From Maribellus luteus (GTDB lineage: Bacteria > Bacteroidota > Bacteroidia > Bacteroidales > Prolixibacteraceae): a stretch of DNA of 64,000 nucleotides. How positions within the stretch are numbered: position 1 is the first letter of the stretch; the number at the start of each line of letters is the position of its first letter. Location: the NCBI RefSeq assembly GCF_003576475.1, contig NZ_QWGR01000019.1, positions 38,434-102,433 of the forward strand, in the 5' to 3' direction. Shown here in pieces: positions 25,630 through 34,360 of this stretch. A program made the position numbers and the translations under genes. The notes beneath the pieces were generated by a model. It had not been told where the DNA came from. It saw only the letters and a list, made by a program, of their open reading frames with translations, and searched no databases.

Positions 25630-26421
25630 ATGGAAAATCCGGAATCAGGCTTTCGCAAAAAAACATCGAAAAAAAGGTGGCTGGCTTTTTTGCTGCCCCT
25701 CGCACTGCTGTTTATTGTTATCCAGTATGCTGCACTGTCGATCGTTTCGGTACAGGAAAAATTAAAGGGCCTGTCCGAAATCAAGGATGTGGATGTTCCT
25801 TTTAACAACGTAAAAGACTCGGCCTGGATCAGTGCTTTTAAGGACCGGAACTGGGTGGAATGCAGACTAAAAACCTCAAAAACCGACTCCATCAGTCTAT
25901 CGGTTAATCTAAAAGACAGCATCCTGCAACTGGAACTGAAAGGCGTGGTGATAAAAACCTCACCGATTCTCGAATTTAAAACCGATCATTTTTTTGAGGA
26001 ACTCAACCCCGTGGGCTATCATCATTATTTTGGTGAAGAAACGACCTGTACAAACATGCAGGCTACTATTGAGAAAATTCCGGTGATCGTAAAAAAAGCT
26101 CCCAAAGATACGCTTGAATATGCCAGCCAAAGCCATGTGATCGACACTGTAAAAAACGAAGATGTGCACTGGCTTATCGTGCTCGGCAATGGGATCGAAA
26201 TAAGGGTGGAAGGCACCGACACAAGTACCCATGCCAACCGGTGGCAAAACTGGCTTTGGCTAAAACAGGATTACCTTGAGATAAAGAACAACCTTACGCA
26301 AACCATTCAGTTCAGGGTACCCGACTATTACCCGGGCATTAAGCTGGTAATTTCAGAAAACGATGCCAAGGCAATTTACCGGGCCTTGCCGGCGCAGCCA
26401 AAAGTATGCATTCGGATGTAA
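25630..26421 (+). CDS. Membrane-anchored partner protein of the L,D-transpeptidase operon
   Basis: 263 residues from the ATG 1 nt after the preceding stop. One membrane helix (WLAFLLPLALLFIVIQYAAL, 17-36 region) is followed by an extracytoplasmic beta-rich domain. No His/Cys YkuD catalytic pair is seen. Its last residues (ENDAKAIYRALPAQPKVCI) parallel the tail of both upstream enzymes (DDMDALYKLVSVGTPVVI; EDLEAVFKTLPVGAKVFI). It may be a degenerate, non-catalytic YkuD relative or a partner. No named family was recognised. Confidence 0.65.
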   Translation: MENPESGFRKKTSKKRWLAFLLPLALLFIVIQYAALSIVSVQEKLKGLSEIKDVDVPFNNVKDSAWISAFKDRNWVECRLKTSKTDSISLSVNLKDSILQLELKGVVIKTSPILEFKTDHFFEELNPVGYHHYFGEETTCTNMQATIEKIPVIVKKAPKDTLEYASQSHVIDTVKNEDVHWLIVLGNGIEIRVEGTDTSTHANRWQNWLWLKQDYLEIKNNLTQTIQFRVPDYYPGIKLVISENDAKAIYRALPAQPKVCIRM

Positions 26422-26449
26422 GCAGTGTATCTTTTTATTTTTTAGGGGA

Positions 26450-26724
26450 AGGTCACATTGCTCGAGTTCAAGAGGTCATTGTTATACTCTGAGCGGTCAT
26501 TGTTTAACTTCAAGTGGTTATTGCAAAGGTCAAACCTGACATTGTTTCAGTTAAAGAAGTCATTGCACGAATCAAACCTGACATTGTTTCAGATCAAGCA
26601 CACATTGCAGAGGTTCAAGTGCTTATTGTTTCGATCTGAGCAGGCATTGTTGTAACTCAAGCGGTTATTGTTTGAGTTGAAGAGCTTATTGCAGCCCCCA
26701 AAGCAGGCATTGTAACAGGAAAGT
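26450..26724. repeat. Tandem array of 21-bp units (about 13 copies)
   Basis: Twelve regular units run from 26473, each with ATTG at the same place (type nggtCATTGTTTcagttcaag); one longer unit of about 23 nt precedes them. Units differ at many sites, so the array is old. 21 bp equals two helical turns and seven codons. The + strand frame is open as a heptad-like peptide but begins only with TTG. No known element matched. It fills most of the 401-nt gap between the transpeptidase operon and the convergent DUF1080 gene. Confidence 0.85.
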
Positions 26725-26781
26725 GGATGCCGGATTCTGGATACCCAATTCTTTACTCACTCTGAACACTAAACTCGTAAC

Positions 26782-26812
26782 AAAAAGGCCCGGAAGTTAT
26801 CTCCCAGGCCTT
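26782..26812 (-). terminator. Terminator of the DUF1080 gene
   Basis: Read on the minus strand, AAGGCCTGG (26812-26804) pairs with CCGGGCCTT (26793-26785) with one G-T pair, followed by TTTG. It lies 10 nt after the stop at 26823. Confidence 0.8.
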
Positions 26813-26822
26813 CGGTATTTTA

Positions 26823-27578
26823 TTACAATTCCCGTATCCAAATGTTTCGGTAACTCACCGGGTTTCCGTGGTCCTGAAGAATAATGCTTCCTTTTCCGTG
26901 TTTCCGTACTGAATACTCAGGAATACCAATGTATTCTGTTGGTCCGCGCAGTTTCACATGGTTTTGAACCAGCACACCGTTATGAAGCACCGTGACGGTT
27001 GGCGGTGTAAAATAGGTGCCATCCTCGTTAAAACGTGGTGCGGTGTAAATGATATCGTATGTTTGCCATTCACCCGGCGCTTTGCAGGCATTTACCAGCG
27101 GAGCATGTTGTTTGTACAAACTACCTGCCTGCCCGTTGCGGTAAGTGCGGTTGTTGTAGTTATCGAGCACCTGCACTTCGTAGGTTTCCTGCAGAAATAC
27201 GCCGCTGTTGCCGCGTCCCTGGCTTTCTCCTTTTACTTCGGAAGGAGAGCGCCACTCGATGTGTAACTGCACATCGCCAAAAACGCGTTTGGTTTTGATA
27301 ATTCCCGTTCCTGCTTTCACCGTTGCACAGCCGTCTTCCACCAACCAGCCGGGTTCTGCCCCGTCGCCGTTTGTCCACTCGCGGCCCAAATCGGTGCCAT
27401 CGAACAATACAATTGCATCCGAAGGTGCATCCGAAGGCTTTTCACCAGGGGTAATAACCGATACTTCGGGATCCCAAATTTCGGTCATTTCCGGCTTCAT
27501 TTGCATCGACTCATCATTCTGAGCCATTGCAAAACCGCCGAAAACCATTAAAATAAAAGTTAAAGAAATGATCTTCAT
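26823..27578 (-). CDS. Exported DUF1080 (3-keto-disaccharide hydrolase) family protein
   Basis: 251 residues with a signal peptide (MKIISLTFILMVFGGFAMAQ). The concanavalin-like DUF1080 domain shows IVLFDGTDLGREW, LHIEWRSP, GNSGVFLQETYEVQVLDN and a closing GSIILQDHGNPVSYRNIWIREL, typical of the family. Members include hydrolases of 3-keto-glycosides; substrate here is unknown. It stands alone with its own terminator. Confidence 0.88.
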   Translation of the reverse strand: MKIISLTFILMVFGGFAMAQNDESMQMKPEMTEIWDPEVSVITPGEKPSDAPSDAIVLFDGTDLGREWTNGDGAEPGWLVEDGCATVKAGTGIIKTKRVFGDVQLHIEWRSPSEVKGESQGRGNSGVFLQETYEVQVLDNYNNRTYRNGQAGSLYKQHAPLVNACKAPGEWQTYDIIYTAPRFNEDGTYFTPPTVTVLHNGVLVQNHVKLRGPTEYIGIPEYSVRKHGKGSIILQDHGNPVSYRNIWIREL

Positions 27579-27608
27579 GATTTAGTCGTTTTGGTATTAA
27601 TAAATCAG

Positions 27609-27631
27609 TGGCCGGTCAATGTAACCGGCCA
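27609..27631 (-). terminator. Hairpin after pgm (probable terminator)
   Basis: TGGCCGGT and ACCGGCCA form a perfect 8-bp stem with a 7-nt loop between the pgm stop (27674) and the DUF1080 start. The T-rich tail is weak (GATTTATTAAT on the minus strand), so termination may be partial. Confidence 0.55.
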
Positions 27632-27673
27632 CCGTAATATGTTTTGCTCAATTCTTCTTCTGACAAAAAAGAA

Positions 27674-29416
27674 TTACAGGCCCAACTCTTCCATAATGGC
27701 ATCAATTTTTGCATCGGCCTTTTGTTCGGCCGCATCAAAATCCGCCCTGGATTCAAGCTCACCTTTTACTTCAAAATAGAACTTAATTTTTGGCTCTGTT
27801 CCCGATGGGCGAACCGAAATTTTGGTTCCTTCCTGGGTGAAGAACTGCAATACATTGGATGTAATTTTCTGATCGATCTTTTTCTCTTCTCCGGTAATCA
27901 GGTTTTTCGCCACCAGCGTTGAATAATCTTTCACCCATTCCATTGGCGAACCACCCAGTTCTTTCGGAGGGTCGTTGCGAAATTTGGTCATGATTTGCTG
28001 AATCTCTTCGGCGCCGGTTTTCCCCTTCCGAACCACGTATTTCATTTTCTCGCGCGAAAATCCGTATTCGAGGTAAATATCCTGTAAAAGTTCGTACAAA
28101 CTCTTTCCCTGATCCATTGCCCACGCTGCAATTTCAGCCATTAATGCACAAGCTGAAACGGCATCTTTATCGCGCACAAAATCAGAGGGCATAAAACCAA
28201 AGCTTTCTTCGCCACCGCCAATGTATTTTTTGACGCCTTCGTTATCCCGAATTACTTCAGCAATAAACTTAAAACCGGTGTACACATCGTAATATTCGAT
28301 GTTGTTGCGGCGGGCCACTTCGGCAATCATTTCAGTGGAAACGATGGTTTTCACCACAAACTCGTTGCCTTTCAGTTTTCCCTCTTTCTTCATGTTTACA
28401 ATAATGTAATAGAAGAAAAGCAGGGCGGTCTGGTTTCCGTTCAGAATAACGTACTCTCCCTTATCATTTTTCACGGCCACACCAATCCGGTCAGAGTCGG
28501 GGTCGGAAGCCATCACCACATCGGCATTTATTTCAGCAGCCTTTTTAGTCGCCATTTCCATGGCTGCCGGTTCTTCCGGGTTGGGAGAAACAACCGTTGG
28601 AAAATCACCACTCACCACATCCTGCTCCGGAATGTTGATGATGTTGGTAAAGCCAAAAGCTCTCAATGCCGCCGGGATCAGTTTCACTCCCGTTCCGTGG
28701 ATAGGCGTGTAAATGATCTTCATGTCTTTGTGACGCTCGATCACATCGGGAGAAATGGAAACCTTTTTCACGTTTTCAAGGAATTTGTTGTCCATTTCCT
28801 CTCCCAGTATTTCGATCAAGTCATCGGGTCCGTCAAACTTAATGTTTTCGGGTTTGATCCGGGCCACCTCGTTTACGATGTTCTCATCGTGCGGAGCAAC
28901 AATCTGCGATCCATCGTCCCAATAAGCCTTATAGCCATTGTATTCTTTCGGGTTATGAGAAGCCGTCAGGATAATTCCGCTCTGGCACCCCAGTTCGCGA
29001 ATGGCAAACGAAAGCTCGGGAGTTGGACGCAGGTCTTCAAACAAATAAGCTTTGATGCCGTTGGCGGCAAATATTTTGGCACTGGTTTCGGCAAACAAAC
29101 GGCTGTTGTTGCGGCAATCGTGGCCAATCGCCACTTTAATTTCATCAAGCCCAGCAAAATTTACTTTCAGGTAATTGCTCAAGCCCTGAGTGGCAGCACC
29201 CACGGTATAAATATTCATCCGGTTGGTGCCAACACCCATAATTCCGCGAAGACCACCGGTTCCGAATTCCAGGTTTTTGTAAAAAGCATCTACCAATTCA
29301 GCAGGATCTTCCGCATCAAGCAGAGCCTGCACCTGTGCACGTGTTTGTGCATCGTATGTATCAGAAAGCCATTCTTTTGCTTTCGCTTTTACTTCCAGTA
29401 ATTCATTCTTCTCCAT
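27674..29416 (-). CDS. pgm: Phosphoglucomutase/phosphomannomutase
   Basis: 580 residues, the usual length of the long alpha-D-phosphohexomutases. The phosphoserine loop is TASHNPKEYNGYK; metal loop DPDSDRIGV; sugar loop GGEESFGF; phosphate loop RPSGTEPKIKFYF. It interconverts glucose-6-P and glucose-1-P. It is the last gene of the rfbA-rfbC-rfbD unit, 3 nt after rfbD, and so supplies glucose-1-P for dTDP-glucose. Confidence 0.94.
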   Translation of the reverse strand: MEKNELLEVKAKAKEWLSDTYDAQTRAQVQALLDAEDPAELVDAFYKNLEFGTGGLRGIMGVGTNRMNIYTVGAATQGLSNYLKVNFAGLDEIKVAIGHDCRNNSRLFAETSAKIFAANGIKAYLFEDLRPTPELSFAIRELGCQSGIILTASHNPKEYNGYKAYWDDGSQIVAPHDENIVNEVARIKPENIKFDGPDDLIEILGEEMDNKFLENVKKVSISPDVIERHKDMKIIYTPIHGTGVKLIPAALRAFGFTNIINIPEQDVVSGDFPTVVSPNPEEPAAMEMATKKAAEINADVVMASDPDSDRIGVAVKNDKGEYVILNGNQTALLFFYYIIVNMKKEGKLKGNEFVVKTIVSTEMIAEVARRNNIEYYDVYTGFKFIAEVIRDNEGVKKYIGGGEESFGFMPSDFVRDKDAVSACALMAEIAAWAMDQGKSLYELLQDIYLEYGFSREKMKYVVRKGKTGAEEIQQIMTKFRNDPPKELGGSPMEWVKDYSTLVAKNLITGEEKKIDQKITSNVLQFFTQEGTKISVRPSGTEPKIKFYFEVKGELESRADFDAAEQKADAKIDAIMEELGL

Positions 29417-29419
29417 AAC

Positions 29420-30292
29420 TTATATTTTTTCCAATCTTTGTAAACAAACTTTTAAACTATCCCTCCAGTAGGGTATCCGAACTTCAAAAGTATTCCGAAT
29501 TTTCGATTTATTCAACACGCTGTAATGCGGCCGTTTGGTAGGTGTTGGAAACTGATCGCTGGTTAGCGGGCTTACCTGGCACTCCACTCCGGCCATCTCA
29601 AAAATGGCCACCGCAAAATCGTACCAACTGGCAACTCCTTCGTTTGAAAAATGGTAAATACCTGGGACAAAGTTTTTGGGTTCCTTTTCCGATAAACCAA
29701 TGACATCAAGGATTGCCAGCGCCAAGTCAGCCGCGTTGGTGGGCGATCCAACCTGGTCGAACACCACTCCCAACTCACCTCTTTCGCGACCTACACGCAA
29801 CATGGTTTTCACAAAATTATTTCCGTAAACCGAATACAACCAGGCCGTGCGGATAATGACCGATTCAGGATTTTGTGCCTGAACATTTCTTTCACCGTCT
29901 AATTTCGTCCGACCGTAAACTCCCTGCGGATTTACGTCATCTTCTTCAGAATAAGGTTCGCAGGCATCGCCTGCAAATACGTAATCGGTAGAAATATGTA
30001 TGAGTTTGATGCCGTATTTCTTTGTCACTTTGGCCAGAATACCAGGCGCCAGCGCATTTACTATCGTGGCGGTCTCAATGTCTGATTCTGCTTTATCGAC
30101 GGCAGTATAAGCAGCACAATTAATCAGGAAGTCGATATTTTTACCGGCTATAAACTGATCCACCGCATTTTCATCTGTAATATCGAGATTATCGACATCT
30201 GTAAACAGAAAATCCCACTCCGGATATTCTGAACGAAGCGTTTTTATCTCGCTTCCAAGCTGTCCGTATGCTCCGCTAACTAAAATCCGCAT
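29420..30292 (-). CDS. rfbD: dTDP-4-dehydrorhamnose reductase
   Basis: 290 residues, extended SDR fold. N-terminal nucleotide motif GAYGQLGSEI, INCAAYTAVDKAE, STDYVFAGD and the YGRTK Tyr/Lys pair. It performs the last step to dTDP-L-rhamnose. It starts 1 nt after the rfbC stop and ends 3 nt before pgm. Confidence 0.95.
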   Translation of the reverse strand: MRILVSGAYGQLGSEIKTLRSEYPEWDFLFTDVDNLDITDENAVDQFIAGKNIDFLINCAAYTAVDKAESDIETATIVNALAPGILAKVTKKYGIKLIHISTDYVFAGDACEPYSEEDDVNPQGVYGRTKLDGERNVQAQNPESVIIRTAWLYSVYGNNFVKTMLRVGRERGELGVVFDQVGSPTNAADLALAILDVIGLSEKEPKNFVPGIYHFSNEGVASWYDFAVAIFEMAGVECQVSPLTSDQFPTPTKRPHYSVLNKSKIRNTFEVRIPYWRDSLKVCLQRLEKI

Positions 30293-30293
30293 G

Positions 30294-30848
30294 TCAAAAA
30301 CTGAAATTCATTTGAGCCTCAACAAACAAAGGCGCTTCAAGGTCTTTCTCTGAAACAATGGACTGTTTCTCATCTACTTTCCAGTCGATGTTTAAGTTCC
30401 CGTCAAAAGGATGGATCGATCGTTCGGCTTCCTTGTTGTAAAAATTATCGCATTTATAGGTAAAAATAGCTGTTTCGCTCAAAACCGAAAAACCATGTGC
30501 AAAACCCCGCGGAATAAATAACTGTTTTTTATTTTCAGCGCTTAGTTCCACACTAAACCATTTTCCAAAAGTAGGAGAACCCGCGCGTAAATCAACTGCC
30601 ACATCCAACACTGCACCTTGAATTACGCGCACCAGTTTTGCCTGTGCAAATTCGTTTAACTGGTAATGTAATCCTCGCACCACTCCTTTTACCGATTTTG
30701 ATTCATTGTCCTGAATAAAAGAAGCACTGATTCCCGCTTCCCGGTAACGATCCTCCTGATACGATTCAAAAAAATATCCTCTGCTGTCTTCAAAAACCCG
30801 TGGTTCAATAATCAGCAAACCCGGAAACCCGGTCTCAATTACATTCAT
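30294..30848 (-). CDS. rfbC: dTDP-4-dehydrorhamnose 3,5-epimerase
   Basis: 184 residues, cupin-like RmlC fold. FEDSRGYFFESYQ, QDNESKSVKGVVRGLHYQ with the catalytic His, IPRGFAHGFSVL and TYKCDNFYN are family blocks. Converts dTDP-4-keto-6-deoxyglucose to the L-lyxo form. Lies between rfbA and rfbD with gaps of 3 and 1 nt, so a tight operon. Confidence 0.95.
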   Translation of the reverse strand: MNVIETGFPGLLIIEPRVFEDSRGYFFESYQEDRYREAGISASFIQDNESKSVKGVVRGLHYQLNEFAQAKLVRVIQGAVLDVAVDLRAGSPTFGKWFSVELSAENKKQLFIPRGFAHGFSVLSETAIFTYKCDNFYNKEAERSIHPFDGNLNIDWKVDEKQSIVSEKDLEAPLFVEAQMNFSF

Positions 30849-30851
30849 TGA

Positions 30852-31733
30852 TTAAAAAGAAATAATTTGTTTTTCGGCCAGGCTCAAAAGGTACTGTCCG
30901 TATTGATTTTTACTTAAAGGTTTGGCTAATTCTATCAGTTGGTCTTTGTCGATAAATCCTTTTTTGAAAGCGATTTCTTCGATGCACGACACTTTTAACC
31001 CCTGACGCTGCTCAATGGTGGCAATAAAATTCGAAGCCTGCAGCAAACTGTCGTGGGTTCCTGTATCAAGCCAGGCAAATCCGCGGCCCAGAAGCTTTAC
31101 ATTCAGCCTTTCTTCCTGAAGATAAAGCCGGTTCAGATCGGTAATTTCCAGCTCTCCCCTTTTTGAAGGCTTTAAACCTTTGGCTTTTTTTACTACATCG
31201 TTTGAGTAAAAATACAGGCCCGTTACCGCGTAATTCGACTTGGGCTTTTCCGGCTTTTCTTCAATGCTGATCACCTTCCCGTTTTCATCAAACTCAACCA
31301 CACCGTAACGTTCAGGGTCGTTTACATAATAACCGAAAACCACCGCGCCATCTTTCAGATCGGCTGCCTCTTCGAGTATCGACCTGAAATTATAGCCGTA
31401 GAAAATATTGTCGCCAAGGATCATACAAACATTGTCGTCGCCAATAAATTCTTCACCCAAAATAAAAGCCTGTGCCAGGCCATCAGGCGAAGGCTGAATT
31501 ACATACGACAATTTTAGCCCCAGTTGCGAACCATCTCCAAAAAGATTTTCATACAAAACAATGTCTGTCGGGGTGGAAATAATCAGAATCTCCCTGATTC
31601 CGGCCAGCATAAGTACCGACAAAGGATAGTAAATCATCGGTTTATCGTACACCGGTATAATTTGTTTTGAAATGGAACGGGTGATCGGATACAGACGTGT
31701 TCCGGAGCCTCCTGCTAGAATTATTCCTTTCAT
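30852..31733 (-). CDS. rfbA: Glucose-1-phosphate thymidylyltransferase
   Basis: 293 residues from [16 protein letters not shown]; an ATG 9 nt upstream is also in frame. The pyrophosphorylase signature is followed by [17 protein letters not shown] and GDNIFYG. It activates glucose-1-P to dTDP-glucose and opens the rhamnose operon. The dehydratase rfbB is not in this cluster and must be encoded elsewhere. Product dTDP-rhamnose feeds envelope glycans. Confidence 0.95.
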   Translation of the reverse strand: MKGIILAGGSGTRLYPITRSISKQIIPVYDKPMIYYPLSVLMLAGIREILIISTPTDIVLYENLFGDGSQLGLKLSYVIQPSPDGLAQAFILGEEFIGDDNVCMILGDNIFYGYNFRSILEEAADLKDGAVVFGYYVNDPERYGVVEFDENGKVISIEEKPEKPKSNYAVTGLYFYSNDVVKKAKGLKPSKRGELEITDLNRLYLQEERLNVKLLGRGFAWLDTGTHDSLLQASNFIATIEQRQGLKVSCIEEIAFKKGFIDKDQLIELAKPLSKNQYGQYLLSLAEKQIISF

Positions 31734-31956
31734 ATCTTTCAAATTGTTTTGTTCAAAAGTTATAATCTGTGTTTTAAAGTTTTCGCGGTGTATTGAAACT
31801 CCTAAGAGCTTAAACCGTTACCTAAGTATGCGAGCAAATGTACCATTTTTGAACCATTTGGCATTAAAAGTATTTGAAAGTATCTGAACTTATCTCAAAT
31901 TCAGTGCACGGAAAGCTATTTTTTGAACTCAAAACCAACAAAATACGCGAAAACTT

Positions 31957-31986
31957 TTGCAGGGTATGAATTAAGTTATAATTTTG
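31957..31986 (+). promoter_or_regulatory. rpsA promoter
   Basis: TTG at 31957-31959, exactly 19 nt of spacer, and TAATTTTG at 31979-31986, a full match to TAnnTTTG. It leaves a leader of about 48 nt. The rest of 31743-31956 is A+T-rich and shows no gene. Confidence 0.75.
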
Positions 31987-32037
31987 CGCGCGATTTTATC
32001 AATATAATGTCTAACTCATTAGTTTATTTAGAATTAC

Positions 32038-33960
32038 ATGACAGAAGAAAAGAAAGTAAATCTTGAGGAGGAAGTAAAAGAAACTCCTGTTCAGGAAGAA
32101 GCGGCAGCAGCCGTGAAAGAAGAAGTTGTTGCAGAAGCAGCGACAGAGGCAAAACCTGCTAAAGCAGCCAAAGCCAAAACAGAAAACAAGACTGAAGAAT
32201 TTGACTGGGCAAGCCTGGAAGTCGGCAGAGATGCTTATTCTCAAAAAGAAAGAGGCGACCTGGAAGACCTTTACAACAACACGCTGAACACCGTTTCAGA
32301 AAAAGAAGTTCTGGAAGGAACTGTAATCTCGCTGAACAAAAGAGAAGTAGTTGTTGACATAGGTTACAAATCAGACGGTATCGTTAGCTTGAACGAATTC
32401 CGTTACAATCCGGAGTTGAAAGTAGGCGATTCAGTAGACGTTTACATCGAAAGTCTGGAAGACAAAAAAGGACAGATGATCCTGTCACACAAAAAAGCCC
32501 GTGCTACCCGTTCTTGGGAACGTGTTAACGAAGCTTTGGAGAAAGACGAAATCATCAAAGGTTACATCAAGTGCCGCACAAAAGGTGGTATGATCGTGGA
32601 TGTATTCGGAATCGAAGCATTCTTACCAGGATCGCAAATTGATGTAAAACCTATCCGCGACTACGATATTTTTGTGGGCAAAACAATGGAATTCAAAGTT
32701 GTTAAAATTAACCACGAATACCGTAACGTTGTTGTTTCTCATAAAGCGCTTATTGAAGCTGAACTGGAACAACAGAAGAAAGATATTATCGCTAAACTTG
32801 AAAAAGGCCAGGTACTGGAAGGAATCGTTAAAAACGTTACTTCGTACGGTGTGTTTATGGACCTTGGTGGTGTTGACGGATTGATCCACATCACTGACCT
32901 TTCATGGGGCCGTATCAACCATCCGAGCGAAATCGTTGAACTGGATCAGAAACTGAACGTGGTGATCCTTGATTTCGACGATGACAAAAAACGTATCGCT
33001 CTTGGCTTGAAACAACTGACTCCTCACCCATGGGATAACCTGGATGCAGAATTGAAAGTTGGCGACAAAGTAAAAGGTAAAGTAGTTGTTATTGCCGACT
33101 ACGGTGCATTTGTTGAAATCGCACCTGGTGTTGAAGGTCTGATCCACGTTTCAGAAATGAGCTGGAGCCAGCACCTGCGTAGCGCACAAGACTTCTTAAG
33201 CGTTGGCGACGAAGTGGAAGCTGCTATCCTGACACTGGATCGTGAAGAACGCAAAATGTCACTGGGCATCAAACAACTGAAAGAAGATCCATGGGCTAAC
33301 ATTGACACACAATACGGTGTTGGTTCAAAACACACTGCAACGGTTCGCAACTTCACCAACTTTGGTGTATTTGTTGAAATCACAGAAGGAGTTGACGGCT
33401 TGATCCACATTTCAGACCTGAGCTGGACGAAGAAGATCAAACATCCATCAGAATTCACTGCGATTGCTGAGCCAATTGAAGTTGTAGTTCTGGACATCGA
33501 CAAAGAAAACCGTCGTTTGAGCCTTGGCCACAAACAACTGGAAGAAAACCCATGGGATGTATTCGAAACCATCTTCACTCCCGATTCAATTCACGAAGGA
33601 ACTGTGGTTGAGTTGATGGATAAAGGTGCAGTTATCGCCCTTCCTTACGGTGTTGAAGGTTTTGCTACTCCACGTCACCTTGTAAAAGAAGACGGATCTT
33701 CAGTTAAACAAGACGAAAAACTGGATTTCAAAGTAATCGAGTTCAACAAATCGGCAAAACGTATCATTGTTTCGCACTCAAGAATTTTTGAAGATGTAAA
33801 ACGCGCTGAAGAAACTGAGAGTCGTAAAACTCAGTCACGTTCGAACAAACGTGCGATGAAATCAGTAAGCGACAACATCGAAAAAACAACTCTTGGCGAC
33901 ATTAGCGAGTTGGCTGCTTTGAAAACTCAAATGGAGCAAGAAGAGAAAAAAGACAAGTAA
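32038..33960 (+). CDS. rpsA: 30S ribosomal protein S1
   Basis: 640 residues. After an acidic Ala/Glu/Lys-rich N-terminal extension of about 55 residues come six S1 (OB-fold) repeats; typical blocks are VVDIGYKSDGIVSL, YGVFMDLGGVDGLIHITDLSW, YGAFVEIAPGVEGLIHVSEMSW and FGVFVEITEGVDGLIHISDLSW. S1 helps bind mRNA on the ribosome, important in a phylum that makes little use of Shine-Dalgarno pairing. It is preceded by a strong promoter match. Confidence 0.97.
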   Translation: MTEEKKVNLEEEVKETPVQEEAAAAVKEEVVAEAATEAKPAKAAKAKTENKTEEFDWASLEVGRDAYSQKERGDLEDLYNNTLNTVSEKEVLEGTVISLNKREVVVDIGYKSDGIVSLNEFRYNPELKVGDSVDVYIESLEDKKGQMILSHKKARATRSWERVNEALEKDEIIKGYIKCRTKGGMIVDVFGIEAFLPGSQIDVKPIRDYDIFVGKTMEFKVVKINHEYRNVVVSHKALIEAELEQQKKDIIAKLEKGQVLEGIVKNVTSYGVFMDLGGVDGLIHITDLSWGRINHPSEIVELDQKLNVVILDFDDDKKRIALGLKQLTPHPWDNLDAELKVGDKVKGKVVVIADYGAFVEIAPGVEGLIHVSEMSWSQHLRSAQDFLSVGDEVEAAILTLDREERKMSLGIKQLKEDPWANIDTQYGVGSKHTATVRNFTNFGVFVEITEGVDGLIHISDLSWTKKIKHPSEFTAIAEPIEVVVLDIDKENRRLSLGHKQLEENPWDVFETIFTPDSIHEGTVVELMDKGAVIALPYGVEGFATPRHLVKEDGSSVKQDEKLDFKVIEFNKSAKRIIVSHSRIFEDVKRAEETESRKTQSRSNKRAMKSVSDNIEKTTLGDISELAALKTQMEQEEKKDK

Positions 33961-33999
33961 GCAGTTGGTTATTTCAAACTGAATTTCGTAAATTGAAGC

Positions 34000-34353
34000 A
34001 TGGCGTTCGATATTCAGAAATGCGGAACGTATACTTTGGTAAAAGTACACGCCGACAGATTAGATACCAACAATGCACCAGACCTTAAATCGGAATTGGT
34101 TCTTGTCAATAATGAAGGTGAAAAAAACATTGTTCTCGACTTAAGTAACGTTACTTATTGCGATTCTTCGGGACTGAGAGCAGTTTTGGTAGCCAACAGG
34201 CTCTGTGAAGATGCCATAGGAACATTTATTCTATGTGGCCTTCAACCTGATGTGGAAAACCTGGTTAAAATTTCGATGCTGCACACGGTTCTGTTAATTA
34301 CAGATACCGCGGAAGAAGCCGAAAGATTACTGGAGAAGAAGGATAACCTGTAG
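34000..34353 (+). CDS. STAS-domain anti-anti-sigma factor-like protein
   Basis: 117 residues, one STAS domain: DRLDTNNAPDLKSEL, then NIVLDLSNVTYCDSSGLRAVLVANRL with the Ser that is phosphorylated in SpoIIAA-type proteins. It probably switches a partner kinase or anti-sigma, not seen nearby. It lies 39 nt after rpsA and 7 nt before rnz and may be co-transcribed with both. Confidence 0.88.
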   Translation: MAFDIQKCGTYTLVKVHADRLDTNNAPDLKSELVLVNNEGEKNIVLDLSNVTYCDSSGLRAVLVANRLCEDAIGTFILCGLQPDVENLVKISMLHTVLLITDTAEEAERLLEKKDNL

Positions 34354-34360
34354 AGCAGCA

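Noticed and set aside
26458..26655. A leucine-rich heptad protein on the + strand
   Set aside because: It starts only with TTG, equals the 21-bp repeat translated, and lies between convergent genes without a promoter.
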